The notes: generated by a model from the letters alone, not told the origin. Numbered from the stretch's first letter, positions 34,470 through 43,829 are shown. The stretch: 64,000 bases of DNA from Prado023 sp963706875 (GCA_963706875.1 CAVPNW010000020.1:186001-250000); one strand, 5' to 3'. A program made the numbers and translations.

Positions 34470-35993
34470 CTACTCCTCGATGCCGAGGCGTTGGAAGATC
34501 AGCGCGCGCACTCGGCCGGCGTCGGCCTGGCCCCGCGTGGACTTCATGACGGCACCCACGATCGCGCCCGCTGCCTGGACCTTCCCGCTTCGAATCTTGT
34601 CCGCGACATCCGGTTGTGCGGCCAGGGCCTCGTCGATGGCGGCCAACAATGGGCCGTCGTCGGAGACCACGGCCAGCCCGCGCCCAGCCACGACCTCGGC
34701 CGGGGAGCCCTCGCCCGCGAGCACGCCCTCGATCACCTGCCGCGCCAGCTTGTCGTTCACGGTTCCGGCCACGACCAGCGACTCGAGCTCGGCGACCTGG
34801 GCCGGGGTGATCGACAGGTCCGCGAGCTCGACGCCGGAGTCCTTGGCGATCCGGGACAGCTCGCCGGTCCACCACTTGCGGGCCGAGGCCTGGTCACAGC
34901 CGGCGGCGATCGTGGCCTCGACGAGGTCCAGAGCCCCGGCGTTGATCACCGTGGCCATGTCGTGGTCGGTGATGCCCCACTCGGCTGCGATCCGGGTCCG
35001 GCGCACGGCCGGGTTCTCCGGCAGGGTCGCGCGCAGCTGCTCGACCCACTCACGCGACGGCGCGATCGGGACGAGGTCCGGCTCGGGGAAGTAGCGGTAG
35101 TCCTCCGACTCCTCCTTGATGCGCCCCGAGGTGGTCAGCCCGGTGTCCTCGTGCCAGTGCCGGGTCTCCTGGACGACCTTCCCGCCCTCGGTGAGCAGCG
35201 CCGCCTGCCGGCCGATCTCGTAGCGCACCGAGCGCTCGACCGAGCGCAGCGAGTTCACGTTCTTGGTCTCCGAGCGGGTCCCGAACGGCGCTGACGGGTC
35301 GGGGCGCAGGGACAGGTTGACGTCGCAGCGCAGGGATCCCTGCTCCATCCGCACGTCAGAGACGCCTAGCGCGCGCAGCAGCTCGCGCAGGGCGGCGACG
35401 TAGGCCTTCGCGACCTCGGGGGCGTAGCGACCGGCTCCCTCGATCGGCTTGGTGACGATCTCGATCAGCGGGATGCCAGCGCGGTTGTAGTCGACCAGCG
35501 AGTAGTCCGCACCGTGGATGCGCCCCGTGGCCCCACCGACGTGGCTGTTCTTCCCGGTGTCCTCCTCCATGTGGGCACGCTCGATGCCGACTCGGAAGGT
35601 CTGGCGACCCTCGGGGGTCTCGTAGTCGACGTCGAGGTACCCGTCGAAGCAGATCGGCTCGTCGTACTGGGAGGTCTGGAAGTTCTTCGGCATGTCCGGG
35701 TAGAAGTAGTTCTTGCGCGCGAACCGGCACCACTGCGCGACCTGGCAGTTCAGCGCCAGGCCGATCCGCATCGCCGACTCGACACCGATGCGGTTCAGTG
35801 CCGGAAGCGCCCCCGGCAGGCCCAGGCAGACGGGGCAGACCTGGGTGTTGGGCTCGGCGCCGAACACCGTGGAGCAGCCGCAGAACATCTTGGTCGCGGT
35901 GTTCAGCTCGACGTGGACCTCCAGGCCCATCACCGGGTCGAAGCGCTCGAGTGCGGTGTCGAAATCCATCAACTGTGTCGTCGGCTGGGTCAT
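34470..35993 (-). CDS. gatB: Asp-tRNA(Asn)/Glu-tRNA(Gln) amidotransferase subunit B
   Basis: The tRNA-binding and kinase subunit of GatCAB, which converts misacylated Glu-tRNA(Gln) and Asp-tRNA(Asn) to the correct amide forms. The 507-residue protein contains GLEVHVELNTATKMFCGC and CPVCLGLPGALP (zinc cysteines), ARKNYFYPDMPKNFQ, QGSLRCDVNLS and the C-terminal YqeY-like tail ending AGRVRALIFQRLG. The ATG at 35993 overlaps the gatA stop (ATGA). It is the last gene of the gatC-gatA-gatB operon. Confidence 0.98.
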   Translation of the reverse strand: MTQPTTQLMDFDTALERFDPVMGLEVHVELNTATKMFCGCSTVFGAEPNTQVCPVCLGLPGALPALNRIGVESAMRIGLALNCQVAQWCRFARKNYFYPDMPKNFQTSQYDEPICFDGYLDVDYETPEGRQTFRVGIERAHMEEDTGKNSHVGGATGRIHGADYSLVDYNRAGIPLIEIVTKPIEGAGRYAPEVAKAYVAALRELLRALGVSDVRMEQGSLRCDVNLSLRPDPSAPFGTRSETKNVNSLRSVERSVRYEIGRQAALLTEGGKVVQETRHWHEDTGLTTSGRIKEESEDYRYFPEPDLVPIAPSREWVEQLRATLPENPAVRRTRIAAEWGITDHDMATVINAGALDLVEATIAAGCDQASARKWWTGELSRIAKDSGVELADLSITPAQVAELESLVVAGTVNDKLARQVIEGVLAGEGSPAEVVAGRGLAVVSDDGPLLAAIDEALAAQPDVADKIRSGKVQAAGAIVGAVMKSTRGQADAGRVRALIFQRLGIEE

Positions 35994-37501
35994 CTCGCCG
36001 GCACCTCCTCGATCAGCAGGCCGCCCCATCGGTCGAACAGCGCCTGCTCCAGCGCGCCGCCCACCCGGTAGAGCCGGTCATCGGCCATCGCCGGGGCAAT
36101 GATCTGCAGACCCACCGGCAGGCCGTCCTCGGGAGCCAGCCCGACTGGCAGGCTCATCGCGGCGTTGCCGGCGAGGTTCACCGGGATGGTCGCGACGTCG
36201 TTGAGGTACATCGCCAGCGGGTCGTCGAGCTTCTCGCCGAGCTTGAACGCCGTGGTCGGCGCTGTGGGTGAGATGAGGACGTCGACCTGTGAGAACGCCG
36301 CGGCGAAGTCGCGCTGGATCAGCGTGCGGACCTTCTGCGCCGAGCCGTAGTAGGCGTCGTAGTAACCGCTGGACAGGGCGTAGGTGCCCAGCATGATCCG
36401 GCGCTTGACCTCGGCGCCGAAGCCGGCCTCGCGGGTCAGGCTCATGACCTCCTCGACCGAGCGGGTGCCGTCGTCGCCGACACGCAGGCCGTAGCGGATC
36501 CCGTCGAACTTGGCCAGGTTGCTCGACGCCTCGCTGGGCAGGATCAGGTAGTAGGCGGCCAGCGCGTAGTCGAAGCTCGGGCAGGAGACCTCGACCACCT
36601 CGGCCCCGAGCTTCTCGAGGATGGCCACCGCCTCGGCGAAGCGTTGGCGGACCCCGGCCTGGTAGCCCTCGCCGCCGAGCTCCTTCACCAGGCCGATGCG
36701 CATCCCGGCGACGTCGGCGCGCTTGGCGGCAGCCACGACGTCGGGCACGGGCTGCTGCAGCGAGGTGGAGTCCATCGGGTCGTAGCCGGCGATGACCTCG
36801 TGGAGCAGCGCGGTGTCGAGAACCGTCCGGGCGCAGGGCCCCGCCTGGTCCAGGGAGGAGGCCAGGGCGACCAGCCCGTAGCGGGAGACCGCGCCGTACG
36901 TGGGCTTGACGCCGACCGTGCCGGTGACGGCAGCCGGCTGGCGGATCGAGCCACCGGTGTCGGTGCCGATGGCCAGCGGCGCCTCGAAGGAGGCCAGGGC
37001 GGCGGCGCTGCCCCCACCCGAGCCGCCGGGGATCCGCTCGAGGTCCCACGGGTTGTGGGTCGGGCCGTACGCGGAGTGCTCGGTGGAGGAGCCCATCGCG
37101 AACTCGTCCATGTTGGTCTTGCCGAGGATCACGATCCCCGCCTCGCGCAGGCGGCGGGTGACGGTGGCGTCGTAGGGCGGGCGCCAGCCCTCGAGGATCC
37201 GCGAGCCGCAGGTGGTGGGCACGCCCTTCATCGTCAGGACGTCCTTGAGGGCCAGCGGGACACCGGCCAGGGGACCGAGCTCCTCTCCGGCGGCGCGGGC
37301 GGCGTCGATCGCATCCGCGGCGGCCAGGGCGCCCTCGGAGTCGACGTGCAGGAACGCGTGGATGTCGCCGTCGACAGCGGCGATCCGATCCAGATGGGCG
37401 GTCGCGAGCTCTCGGGCGGAGACGGCGCGGCTGCGCAACAGCTCGGAGTGCTGGGAGGCGGTGAGTCGGGTGAGGTCGAGATCGTGGGCCATGCCGCTCA
37501 C
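35990..37501 (-). CDS. gatA: Asp-tRNA(Asn)/Glu-tRNA(Gln) amidotransferase subunit A
   Basis: The glutaminase subunit of GatCAB, amidase-signature family, 503 residues. The catalytic Lys is in LALKDVLTMKG and the cis-Ser and nucleophile Ser are in PGGSGGGSAAALA and GTDTGGSIRQPAA. The ammonia released travels to GatB. The GTG at 37501 overlaps the gatC stop (GTGA), so the three subunits are translationally coupled. Confidence 0.98.
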   Translation of the reverse strand: MSGMAHDLDLTRLTASQHSELLRSRAVSARELATAHLDRIAAVDGDIHAFLHVDSEGALAAADAIDAARAAGEELGPLAGVPLALKDVLTMKGVPTTCGSRILEGWRPPYDATVTRRLREAGIVILGKTNMDEFAMGSSTEHSAYGPTHNPWDLERIPGGSGGGSAAALASFEAPLAIGTDTGGSIRQPAAVTGTVGVKPTYGAVSRYGLVALASSLDQAGPCARTVLDTALLHEVIAGYDPMDSTSLQQPVPDVVAAAKRADVAGMRIGLVKELGGEGYQAGVRQRFAEAVAILEKLGAEVVEVSCPSFDYALAAYYLILPSEASSNLAKFDGIRYGLRVGDDGTRSVEEVMSLTREAGFGAEVKRRIMLGTYALSSGYYDAYYGSAQKVRTLIQRDFAAAFSQVDVLISPTAPTTAFKLGEKLDDPLAMYLNDVATIPVNLAGNAAMSLPVGLAPEDGLPVGLQIIAPAMADDRLYRVGGALEQALFDRWGGLLIEEVPAR

Positions 37502-37806
37502 TCCTCGTCCAGGATGCGCGGGACGCGGAAGCGGTCGTCCTCGGATGCGGGTGCCCCGGAGAGGGCCTCGGCCTGGGTCAGGCTCGGACGCGGGATGTCC
37601 TCGCGGAAGACGTTCTCCAGGGGCATCGGGTGCGAGGTGGCGGGCACGTCGGGGGTGGCGACCTCCGTCACTCGGGCGACCGCGCCGAGGATGTCGGCGA
37701 GCTGGGCGCTGTAGTGATCGAGTTCGTCCTCGGTGAGCGACAGCCGGGCCAGGCGACCGAGGTGGGCCACCTGCTCGCGCGTGATCGCCGATGGGTTCTC
37801 AGGCAT
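37498..37806 (-). CDS. gatC: Asp-tRNA(Asn)/Glu-tRNA(Gln) amidotransferase subunit C
   Basis: The small 102-residue subunit that clamps GatA to GatB. It shows the family pattern ITREQVAHLGRLARLSLTED near the N-terminus and REDIPRPSLTQAEAL near the C-terminus. The ATG at 37806 has TAGGAT seven bases upstream, so the gat operon transcript is probably leaderless. It overlaps gatA by four bases. Confidence 0.96.
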   Translation of the reverse strand: MPENPSAITREQVAHLGRLARLSLTEDELDHYSAQLADILGAVARVTEVATPDVPATSHPMPLENVFREDIPRPSLTQAEALSGAPASEDDRFRVPRILDEE

Positions 37807-37979
37807 GGGGCACATCCTAGGTCGGGGGCCCGTGCCGCCCGAAACGCATGCAGGCGGGCCGCCGCCGGCTCCCCCTGTCGGCAACGACCCGCCTCACGCA
37901 CGTGGCTCCCCCTCCACGCCCCACGCCTCCCCCGCGGTGCATGCGTACGTTCGCACCGACTCGCGGATCCGGCAACCAG

Positions 37980-37988
37980 TTGTCCACA
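37980..37988 (+). promoter_or_regulatory. DnaA-box-like nonamer between gatC and ligA
   Basis: TTGTCCACA is identical to the form of DnaA box common in high-GC actinobacteria. Only one copy is seen in the 219-bp gap, so a replication origin is not suggested. Confidence 0.35.
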
Positions 37989-38025
37989 GGTGGTGGCGCG
38001 GCCTGGCAATCCTGCCCCAGCGCCG

Positions 38026-40287
38026 CTACCCGCCCACCTTCGCGACCGCGGCTGCGGCCTCAGGGCCCTGCTCCAGCAGCACCGCGAATCCGTCGGCGTC
38101 GAGCATCGGGCGGGCAAGGGAGATCGCCTTGTCGGCCTTGGAGCCGGCGTTCTCCCCGACCACCACGAAATCGGACTTCTTCGACACCGACGAGGCGACC
38201 TTGCCGCCCCGGGACGTGACCGCCTCTGCCGCGCTGTCCCGGGTGAAGCCGGGCAACGACCCGGTGATGACGACCGTGAGCCCCGCGAGCGGCTGGGGAC
38301 CGGTCTCGACGACGTCGTCAGCCATCCGGACCCCGCCTGAACGCCACTTCTCCACGACGTCGCGGTGCCAGCCCTCGGCGAACCACTCGACGACCGCCTC
38401 TGCGATGGTGGGGCCCACGCCCTCGACTCCCGCCAGCTGCTCCACCGCGGCCTGATCGATCGGCTGCCGGCCGGAGTCCGGGTGCGCGGGCTCCCACCCT
38501 GGGTCACTCAACACGCCGAACTCCCGGGCCAGAGCCTGAGCGGCCGTCGGGCCGACGTGCCGGATGGACAAGGCGACCAGGACCCGCCAGAGCGGCTGGG
38601 ACTTCGCCTTCTCCAACTGGGCCAGTAGGACCTCGGCGTTGGCCGAGAGCTGCGGACCGACCTCACCGGACTTGGCCGCCCGCGTGAAGAACGGAACAGT
38701 GCGCAGCGTCGGCGCATCCAGGGCGAACAGGTCGCCCTCGTCGGTGACGACCCCCGACTCGAGCAGGGCCACCGCAGCCTTCCAGCCCAGGCCCTCGATG
38801 TCGAACGCGCCCCGCGAGGCGACGTGGAACACCCTCTCCCGCAGCTGCGCCGGGCAGGAGCGCGTGTTCGGGCAGCGGATGTCGACATCCCCCTCCTTCG
38901 CCGGCGCCAACAGGGTGCCGCACTCCGGGCAGTGGGTCGGCATCACGAACGCCCGCTCGGCGCCGGTGCGCTCCTCGACCACGGGACCGATCACCTCGGG
39001 GATCACGTCCCCGGCCTTGCGCAGGAACACCAGGTCGCCGATCAGCACCCCCTTGCGCACGACCTCGCTGGCGTTGTGCAGGGTGGCCATCTCCACCGTC
39101 GAGCCGGCCACCTTCGCCGGCTCCATCACCGCGTACGGGGTGACCCGACCCGTGCGCCCGACGTTCACGCGGATGTCGAGCAGCCGGGTGCGGACCACCT
39201 CGGGCGGGTACTTGAAGGCGATCGCCCACCGCGGCGCCCGGGACGTGGCGCCCAGTTGCCCCTGCAGCTGGAGGTCGTCGACCTTGACCACCACGCCGTC
39301 GATCTCGTGCTCCACGTCGTGGCGGTGCTCGGCGTAGTAGCTGATGAACTCGCGCACTGCGTCCAGGTCGGCCATCACCTTCGCCCGGTCCGACGTCGGA
39401 AGACCCAGCGCCCGGAGCACCTCGTACCCGTGCGACTGGGTCTCGATCGCGAACCCCTCGCGGGCGCCGACACCGTGGACGGTCAGGCGCAGGCGGCCCA
39501 TGTTCGACCGGACCCGCTCGACCTCCGCAGCCATCCGGGCCACACGGCCCTCTGCCCGCTCGAGAGCGCCCGTGGTCGCCGGTCGGGCCCGGACAGCCTC
39601 GAGCGCGGCGGTCGCCTTCGCGAGCTCCTCCTCGCGGCGGTCGATCCGCTGGCGCAGCGTCCCGGCCGCGGTGTTGCGCGGGTTCGCGAACGGCGAGCGC
39701 CCCAGCGCCAGCTGCTCGTCGTTGATCCGCTCGAAGTCGGCCACCGGGAAGAAGACCTCCCCGCGCACCTCCACCAGCGCCGGGACAGCGGCATCCCCCG
39801 TCGGTGTCAGCCGCGCGGGGATGGCGGGGATGAACTGGGCGTTGTAGGTGACGTCCTCCCCCACGCGACCGTCGCCCCGCGTGGCCACCGACACCAGGCG
39901 ACCGGAGCGGTACACGATGTCCACCGCGAGCCCGTCGATCTTCAACTCGCACAGCACTGGCGGGAACCGGCCGACCGCTCCCTCGACGCGCTCGGCCCAC
40001 GCCACCAGCTCCTCGTCGGTGAACGCGTTGTCCAGCGAGTACAGCCGCTCCAGGTGCTCGACCGGATCGAACATCTCGGCCCGCGCCCCGCCCACCGACT
40101 GGGTCGGGGAGTCCTGGCTCACCAACTCCGGATGATCGGCCTCCAGGGCCACCAGCTCGGCGAACAGGGCGTCGTACTCGGCATCGGAGAGCGTGGGCGC
40201 GTCACGCTGGTAGTACGCCGCCCGGGCCGCCTCCACCTGCTCCACCAGGTGCACCCAGCGGGCACGGGAATCGTCGATCTGAGTCAC
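38026..40287 (-). CDS. ligA: NAD-dependent DNA ligase LigA, with a helical insertion
   Basis: Joins DNA nicks in replication and repair using NAD. The adenylated lysine is K116 in CELKIDGLAV. The OB fold has VGRTGRVTPYAVMEPAKV, the zinc finger has HCPECGTL and RCPNTRSCPAQ, and helix-hairpin-helix and BRCT domains follow (LTVVITGSLPGFTRD). At 753 residues it is longer than the usual 670-720 because a charged, probably coiled-coil segment of about 50 residues (about 216-268, with RREEELAKATAALE and RVARMAAEVERV) interrupts the adenylation domain. The GTG at 40287 has TAGCCT six bases upstream. Confidence 0.96.
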   Translation of the reverse strand: MTQIDDSRARWVHLVEQVEAARAAYYQRDAPTLSDAEYDALFAELVALEADHPELVSQDSPTQSVGGARAEMFDPVEHLERLYSLDNAFTDEELVAWAERVEGAVGRFPPVLCELKIDGLAVDIVYRSGRLVSVATRGDGRVGEDVTYNAQFIPAIPARLTPTGDAAVPALVEVRGEVFFPVADFERINDEQLALGRSPFANPRNTAAGTLRQRIDRREEELAKATAALEAVRARPATTGALERAEGRVARMAAEVERVRSNMGRLRLTVHGVGAREGFAIETQSHGYEVLRALGLPTSDRAKVMADLDAVREFISYYAEHRHDVEHEIDGVVVKVDDLQLQGQLGATSRAPRWAIAFKYPPEVVRTRLLDIRVNVGRTGRVTPYAVMEPAKVAGSTVEMATLHNASEVVRKGVLIGDLVFLRKAGDVIPEVIGPVVEERTGAERAFVMPTHCPECGTLLAPAKEGDVDIRCPNTRSCPAQLRERVFHVASRGAFDIEGLGWKAAVALLESGVVTDEGDLFALDAPTLRTVPFFTRAAKSGEVGPQLSANAEVLLAQLEKAKSQPLWRVLVALSIRHVGPTAAQALAREFGVLSDPGWEPAHPDSGRQPIDQAAVEQLAGVEGVGPTIAEAVVEWFAEGWHRDVVEKWRSGGVRMADDVVETGPQPLAGLTVVITGSLPGFTRDSAAEAVTSRGGKVASSVSKKSDFVVVGENAGSKADKAISLARPMLDADGFAVLLEQGPEAAAAVAKVGG

Positions 40288-40345
40288 GCCCGCAGGCTAC
40301 CGGTGCCCACCGACACAGAGGGCCGGCCGCCCAGGGCCTCGCGAG

Positions 40346-40422
40346 GTTGCGCTGCGTCTGCGTCGCCCGACACGGGGTTGAGCTGCACTTCGGTCGCCAT
40401 TTCGTCGCAAACGCAGCGCAAC
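40346..40422. other. 12-bp inverted repeat upstream of ligA
   Basis: GTTGCGCTGCGT (40346-40357) and ACGCAGCGCAAC (40411-40422) are exact complements 53 bp apart, between the MetE-like gene and ligA. This is a possible long hairpin terminator of the MetE-like transcript or a looping site. Confidence 0.55.
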
Positions 40423-40426
40423 ACGC

Positions 40427-40500
40427 TGGGGCGCGGGGCGCCGGGGCGCGGGGCGCCGGGGCGCGGGCGCGGGGCGCGGGGCGGCGGGGCTCGGGCGGGG
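40427..40500. repeat. GGGGCGCGGGGCGCC low-complexity tandem tract
   Basis: About 75 bp of G/C-only sequence consists of GGGGCGC and GGGGCGCC units, just downstream of the MetE-like gene. It is likely hard to sequence correctly. Confidence 0.7.
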
Positions 40501-40535
40501 TTGGGGGCGGGGCAGGGCGACCCGAGGGTCGGAGG

Positions 40536-41573
40536 CTACTCGGCGGACTCCAGGAGCCTCGCCGTGGCGCGCATCAGGGCACCGACCTCGCGGGCCCAGG
40601 TCGGTGAGGCTCCGGCCAGCCCGCAGGCGGGGCTCAACCACGTCCTGACCCCGACGTCGGCGATCCCGAACCCGATCCGGCTCCACAGCGCCGCCACCCG
40701 ACGCGCGACCGTCTCGGCTCTCAGACGCTCAGCGTCGAGTGAGGGGACGGCCCCGAGGACGACGACGCCCCCACCGTCCCACCAGCCGCCCAGGGCCTCG
40801 TCGGCCGACTGCCCGAGGATTTCGGTGTCCACGGCCACGGCCCCGAACCCGGCGCGGCGCAACACGTCGAACGGCACGTCACGGTCGCAGCAGTGCGCCA
40901 CCGTGAGCACGGCGCCGGCACCCATGGCCGCATCCACGACCGCCGACAGGCCGGACACCAGCTCGGGGACCTCCGGAACCCGCAGCGCACCACGGCCACT
41001 GGGGGTCCGGATGTGACCGGCCAGGACGATCGGGAGCGCCGGCTCGTCGAGCTGCACCACGACCTCGACCCCAGGGATGCGCCGCCCCACCATGGCCACG
41101 TGCCCAGCCACGGCCTCAGCCAGCGCCGCCGCCAGGTCCGCGCACGCCCCGGCATCGGCCACGAGCCGCGTCCCGCGAACCGCCTCGACGCCCGCGGCCA
41201 GGGTCCACGGACCGGCCACCTGGACCTTCACCCGACCGGTGAACCCAGCCAGCTCGAGCTCCATCCGGTCGACGTCCTCGGCCAGCCAGGAGACCCCGCG
41301 ACGCATCTGGCGGCCGAGGTCCCCACCGGAGCGACCGCCGGCCAACCGCCATCCGTCCGGCGTGGTCTCGGCGGCGAACTCGCCCGTGGCCGAGGAGATG
41401 AGGGCCAGGGTCCGGCCCAGCATGTCCCCGCCAGGGCCCCGCGCCGGGAGCTCGACCAGGTGCGGGATGTCCAGCTCGCCGGCAACGATGCGCGCCGCCT
41501 CGGCCGAGTCCGTCCCCGGCATCGAGCCGATCGCGGTGACAGCGATCGTCGATGCGTCCTCGCGGGTCTCCAC
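40536..41573 (-). CDS. MetE/UROD-like (cobalamin-independent methionine synthase C-terminal-like) protein
   Basis: A 345-residue TIM-barrel protein starting near TREDASTIAVTAIGSMPG. It has the MetE-like pattern VQLDEPALPIVLAG and a metal-type AHCCDRDVPFDVL with His and Cys. It lacks the N-terminal half of MetE, so it probably uses another methyl donor or has another role. Its position next to ligA matches what I recall of an uncharacterised mycobacterial homolog. GTG at 41573 is chosen from the similarity onset, and the long upstream extension is spurious. It is divergent from the Gfo/Idh/MocA gene. Confidence 0.82.
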   Translation of the reverse strand: METREDASTIAVTAIGSMPGTDSAEAARIVAGELDIPHLVELPARGPGGDMLGRTLALISSATGEFAAETTPDGWRLAGGRSGGDLGRQMRRGVSWLAEDVDRMELELAGFTGRVKVQVAGPWTLAAGVEAVRGTRLVADAGACADLAAALAEAVAGHVAMVGRRIPGVEVVVQLDEPALPIVLAGHIRTPSGRGALRVPEVPELVSGLSAVVDAAMGAGAVLTVAHCCDRDVPFDVLRRAGFGAVAVDTEILGQSADEALGGWWDGGGVVVLGAVPSLDAERLRAETVARRVAALWSRIGFGIADVGVRTWLSPACGLAGASPTWAREVGALMRATARLLESAE

Positions 41574-41633
41574 GCGCCCATTGTCGCCGTGACCGCGTCC
41601 AGGACCACCATCGGCGCATCGACCTGACACCCT

Positions 41634-42626
41634 GTGGCCGTGGACAACGTGCGCTTCGCCGTCATCGGCACCAACTGGATCACCGGGGCACTCATCGACG
41701 CCGGACGCACCGTGGACGGGTTCGACGTCGTGGCCGCCTGCTCGCGCACCGCCGCAACAGGCAAGGAGTTCGCCGATCGGTACGAGATCGCGCACGTCCA
41801 CACGTCCGTCGCCGACGTCGCGAGCGACCCGGCCGTGGATGCCGTCTACATCGCCAGCCCCAACTCCCTGCACGCCGAGCAGACGATCGCCCTGCTCGCC
41901 GCGGGCAAGCACGTCCTGACCGAGAAGCCGCTGGGCGCCAACGCCAGGGAGGTCGAGGCGATGGCAGGCGCCGCGGCCGATGCCGACCGGGTCCTGATGG
42001 AGGCCTACACCTCACCGTGGGAGCCCAACGTGTTGGCGATCCGCGCTGCCCTCCCCGAGGTCGGCACGCTGCGCCGGGTCGTGCTCGCCAAGGACCAGTA
42101 CTCCTCGCGCTACGACAAGCTCAAGGCCGGGGAGCTGCCCAACGCGTTCAACCCGGCGTTCGCCGCCGGGTCGCTGATGGACCTGGGGATCTACACCGTC
42201 GCGCTGTCGCTGCTGCTCTTCGGCGACCCGAGCTCAGTCCACGCGACAGGGCACCTGCTGCCCAGCGGCGTCGACGGGCAGGGCACGATCCTGCTGGGCT
42301 ACGACGGGTTCGAGGTGGCCTGCCTGCACTCCAAGATCGCACCCGGCGGGGTCGAGTCGGCGATCACCGGCGAGGCCGGGGTCCTGCACTTCGATGACTG
42401 CAGCGTGCCCACGCGGGTGCGACTCGAACAGCGCGATGGAACCGCGCTGGACCTCACGCGCGAGCAGTCACCCCTGCACATGCGCTACGAGGTCGAGCAC
42501 TTCATCGAGTGCGTGCGTGCCGGTGAAGCGTCATCGACATGGCCGGTCGCGAAGTCCCTGGCCGTCGCGCGGATCCTCGACCACGCCCGCGCACAGGTGG
42601 GCGTCCGCTTCCCCGCCGACCGCTGA
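41634..42626 (+). CDS. Gfo/Idh/MocA family oxidoreductase
   Basis: A 330-residue NAD(P)-dependent oxidoreductase. The Rossmann start is FAVIGTNWITGALIDAG, EKPLGANAREVEAM carries the conserved E-K-P, and the C-terminal domain has SLMDLGIYTVAL. Members act on sugars, inositols or trans-dihydrodiols; the substrate is not evident. Two GTG codons (41634 and 41640) could start the protein. It is closed by the long hairpin at 42739. Confidence 0.9.
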   Translation: MAVDNVRFAVIGTNWITGALIDAGRTVDGFDVVAACSRTAATGKEFADRYEIAHVHTSVADVASDPAVDAVYIASPNSLHAEQTIALLAAGKHVLTEKPLGANAREVEAMAGAAADADRVLMEAYTSPWEPNVLAIRAALPEVGTLRRVVLAKDQYSSRYDKLKAGELPNAFNPAFAAGSLMDLGIYTVALSLLLFGDPSSVHATGHLLPSGVDGQGTILLGYDGFEVACLHSKIAPGGVESAITGEAGVLHFDDCSVPTRVRLEQRDGTALDLTREQSPLHMRYEVEHFIECVRAGEASSTWPVAKSLAVARILDHARAQVGVRFPADR

Positions 42627-42738
42627 CCGCTCGTCGGGCGCGCGCTGGTCAGCGCTCGGCCATCCGACGCCGGCGCGAGGCGGCCGCGCGCGAGGCGCCG
42701 GGACTCGCGCCCGCGGTCGACCGGCAGGACCCGGACAA

Positions 42739-42782
42739 GGACTGGCTGGTACCGGACACAGGTGTCCGGATCGTGCCAGTCC
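42739..42782. terminator. Bidirectional two-stem hairpin between Gfo/Idh/MocA and azlD
   Basis: GGACTGGC and GCCAGTCC form the outer stem and CCGGACAC and GTGTCCGG the inner stem, with a symmetric internal loop. It separates two converging genes and is well placed to terminate both. Confidence 0.65.
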
Positions 42783-42810
42783 GCCTGCGAGGGTCGGCGC
42801 GTGGAGAGCC

Positions 42811-43116
42811 TCAGCCCACGCCGAACGCCCGGAGCAGGGCAGCCGTCGCTGCCGCGGACAGGACGACCACCAGGAACGGAGCCCTCAGCATCAGCGCCAA
42901 GGCCGCCACCGCGACCCCGGCCGCCCGGGCGTCGATCACGAACCCCGTCGGCGACCAGAACGTCTGGATGGCCAGGAGGGCGGCCAGCAGGCCGATCGGC
43001 AGCAGCGCTGCGGCCCTGCTCACCAACGGCCGTTCGAGCAGCGACTCCGGGAGCAGGTGACCCGCCCACTTCGTGACGAAGGAGGCCAGGGATGCCAAGA
43101 GCACCGCCGGCCACAT
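42811..43116 (-). CDS. azlD: Branched-chain amino acid exporter subunit AzlD
   Basis: A 101-residue protein with four hydrophobic segments (VLLASLASFVTKW, ALLPIGLLAALLAI, AAGVAVAALALML, FLVVVLSAAATAALL), as in AzlD/BrnE. It acts with AzlC in exporting branched-chain amino acids. Either the ATG at 43116 or the adjacent GTG at 43119 starts it, overlapping or abutting the azlC stop, so the pair is coupled. Confidence 0.9.
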   Translation of the reverse strand: MWPAVLLASLASFVTKWAGHLLPESLLERPLVSRAAALLPIGLLAALLAIQTFWSPTGFVIDARAAGVAVAALALMLRAPFLVVVLSAAATAALLRAFGVG

Positions 43117-43829
43117 CACGCACGCTCCCGGGTCAGCCACAGCGCGCCGGCCACGGCCAGGCCCGCTCCGGCCAGCACCGGCATCCCCGGTCGGAGCACG
43201 GGGGCAAGGGCCAGGGCGAGCAACCCCGAGGCCACAGCCAGCGCCCACGCCGACCGATCCACCAGGCGCGGCCAGAGCAGTGCGAGGAACCCCGCGGGGA
43301 TGGCCGCATCCAGCCCCAGGACCTTCGGGTCGCTCAGCGACGCGGCGCCGACAGCACCCAGCAGGGTGCCCAGGTTCCACAGGACGAACACCGACCAGCC
43401 CGTGGCCCAGAACGCCCTCCGGGTGGCCGCAGGATCGCCCTCGTAGGCCAATGCCATGGCAGTGGACTCGTCGATGGTGAACTGCGCCGCTCCCATCCGC
43501 CGCCAGCCCCGCAGCCGTTGCGAGGGCAGCCCGGAGGGACTCAGGACGGTCGCCAGGTGCAGCCCGTACAAGCCGTTGCGCAGCCCGAGCAGCCACGCGG
43601 TGACCACCGCGGCCACCATGCCACCACCGGCCGCGACGACGCCGACGAATGCGAACTGCGAGGCGCCGGTGAACATCAGGGCGGACAGCGCCTGCGCCTG
43701 CAGCACGTTGAGTCCCGCGGCGACGCCCACCGCCCCGAAGCTGATCGCGTAGGCGCCCACGGCGATCCCGATCGACAGCGCACGGGCGTTGATGCCGGCC
43801 GGGTCAGCGGCCGGAGCGGCCGCGCTCAC
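43116..43829 (-). CDS. azlC: Branched-chain amino acid exporter subunit AzlC
   Basis: A 237-residue membrane protein of the AzlC/BrnF family, with GIAVGAYAISFGAVGVAAGL, SALMFTGASQFAFVGVV and LLGLRNGLYGLHL as conserved stretches. Together with AzlD it forms the large subunit of a branched-chain amino acid exporter. This fits a chromosome segment full of Ile/Leu/Val synthesis genes. The GTG at 43829 overlaps the mnmA stop (GTGA). The far longer upstream frame is not part of it. Confidence 0.93.
   Translation of the reverse strand: MSAAAPAADPAGINARALSIGIAVGAYAISFGAVGVAAGLNVLQAQALSALMFTGASQFAFVGVVAAGGGMVAAVVTAWLLGLRNGLYGLHLATVLSPSGLPSQRLRGWRRMGAAQFTIDESTAMALAYEGDPAATRRAFWATGWSVFVLWNLGTLLGAVGAASLSDPKVLGLDAAIPAGFLALLWPRLVDRSAWALAVASGLLALALAPVLRPGMPVLAGAGLAVAGALWLTRERA

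Noticed and set aside
37980..37988. DnaA-box-like sequence considered as a replication origin
   Set aside because: Single copy, no dnaA, dnaN, gidA or parAB genes near it.
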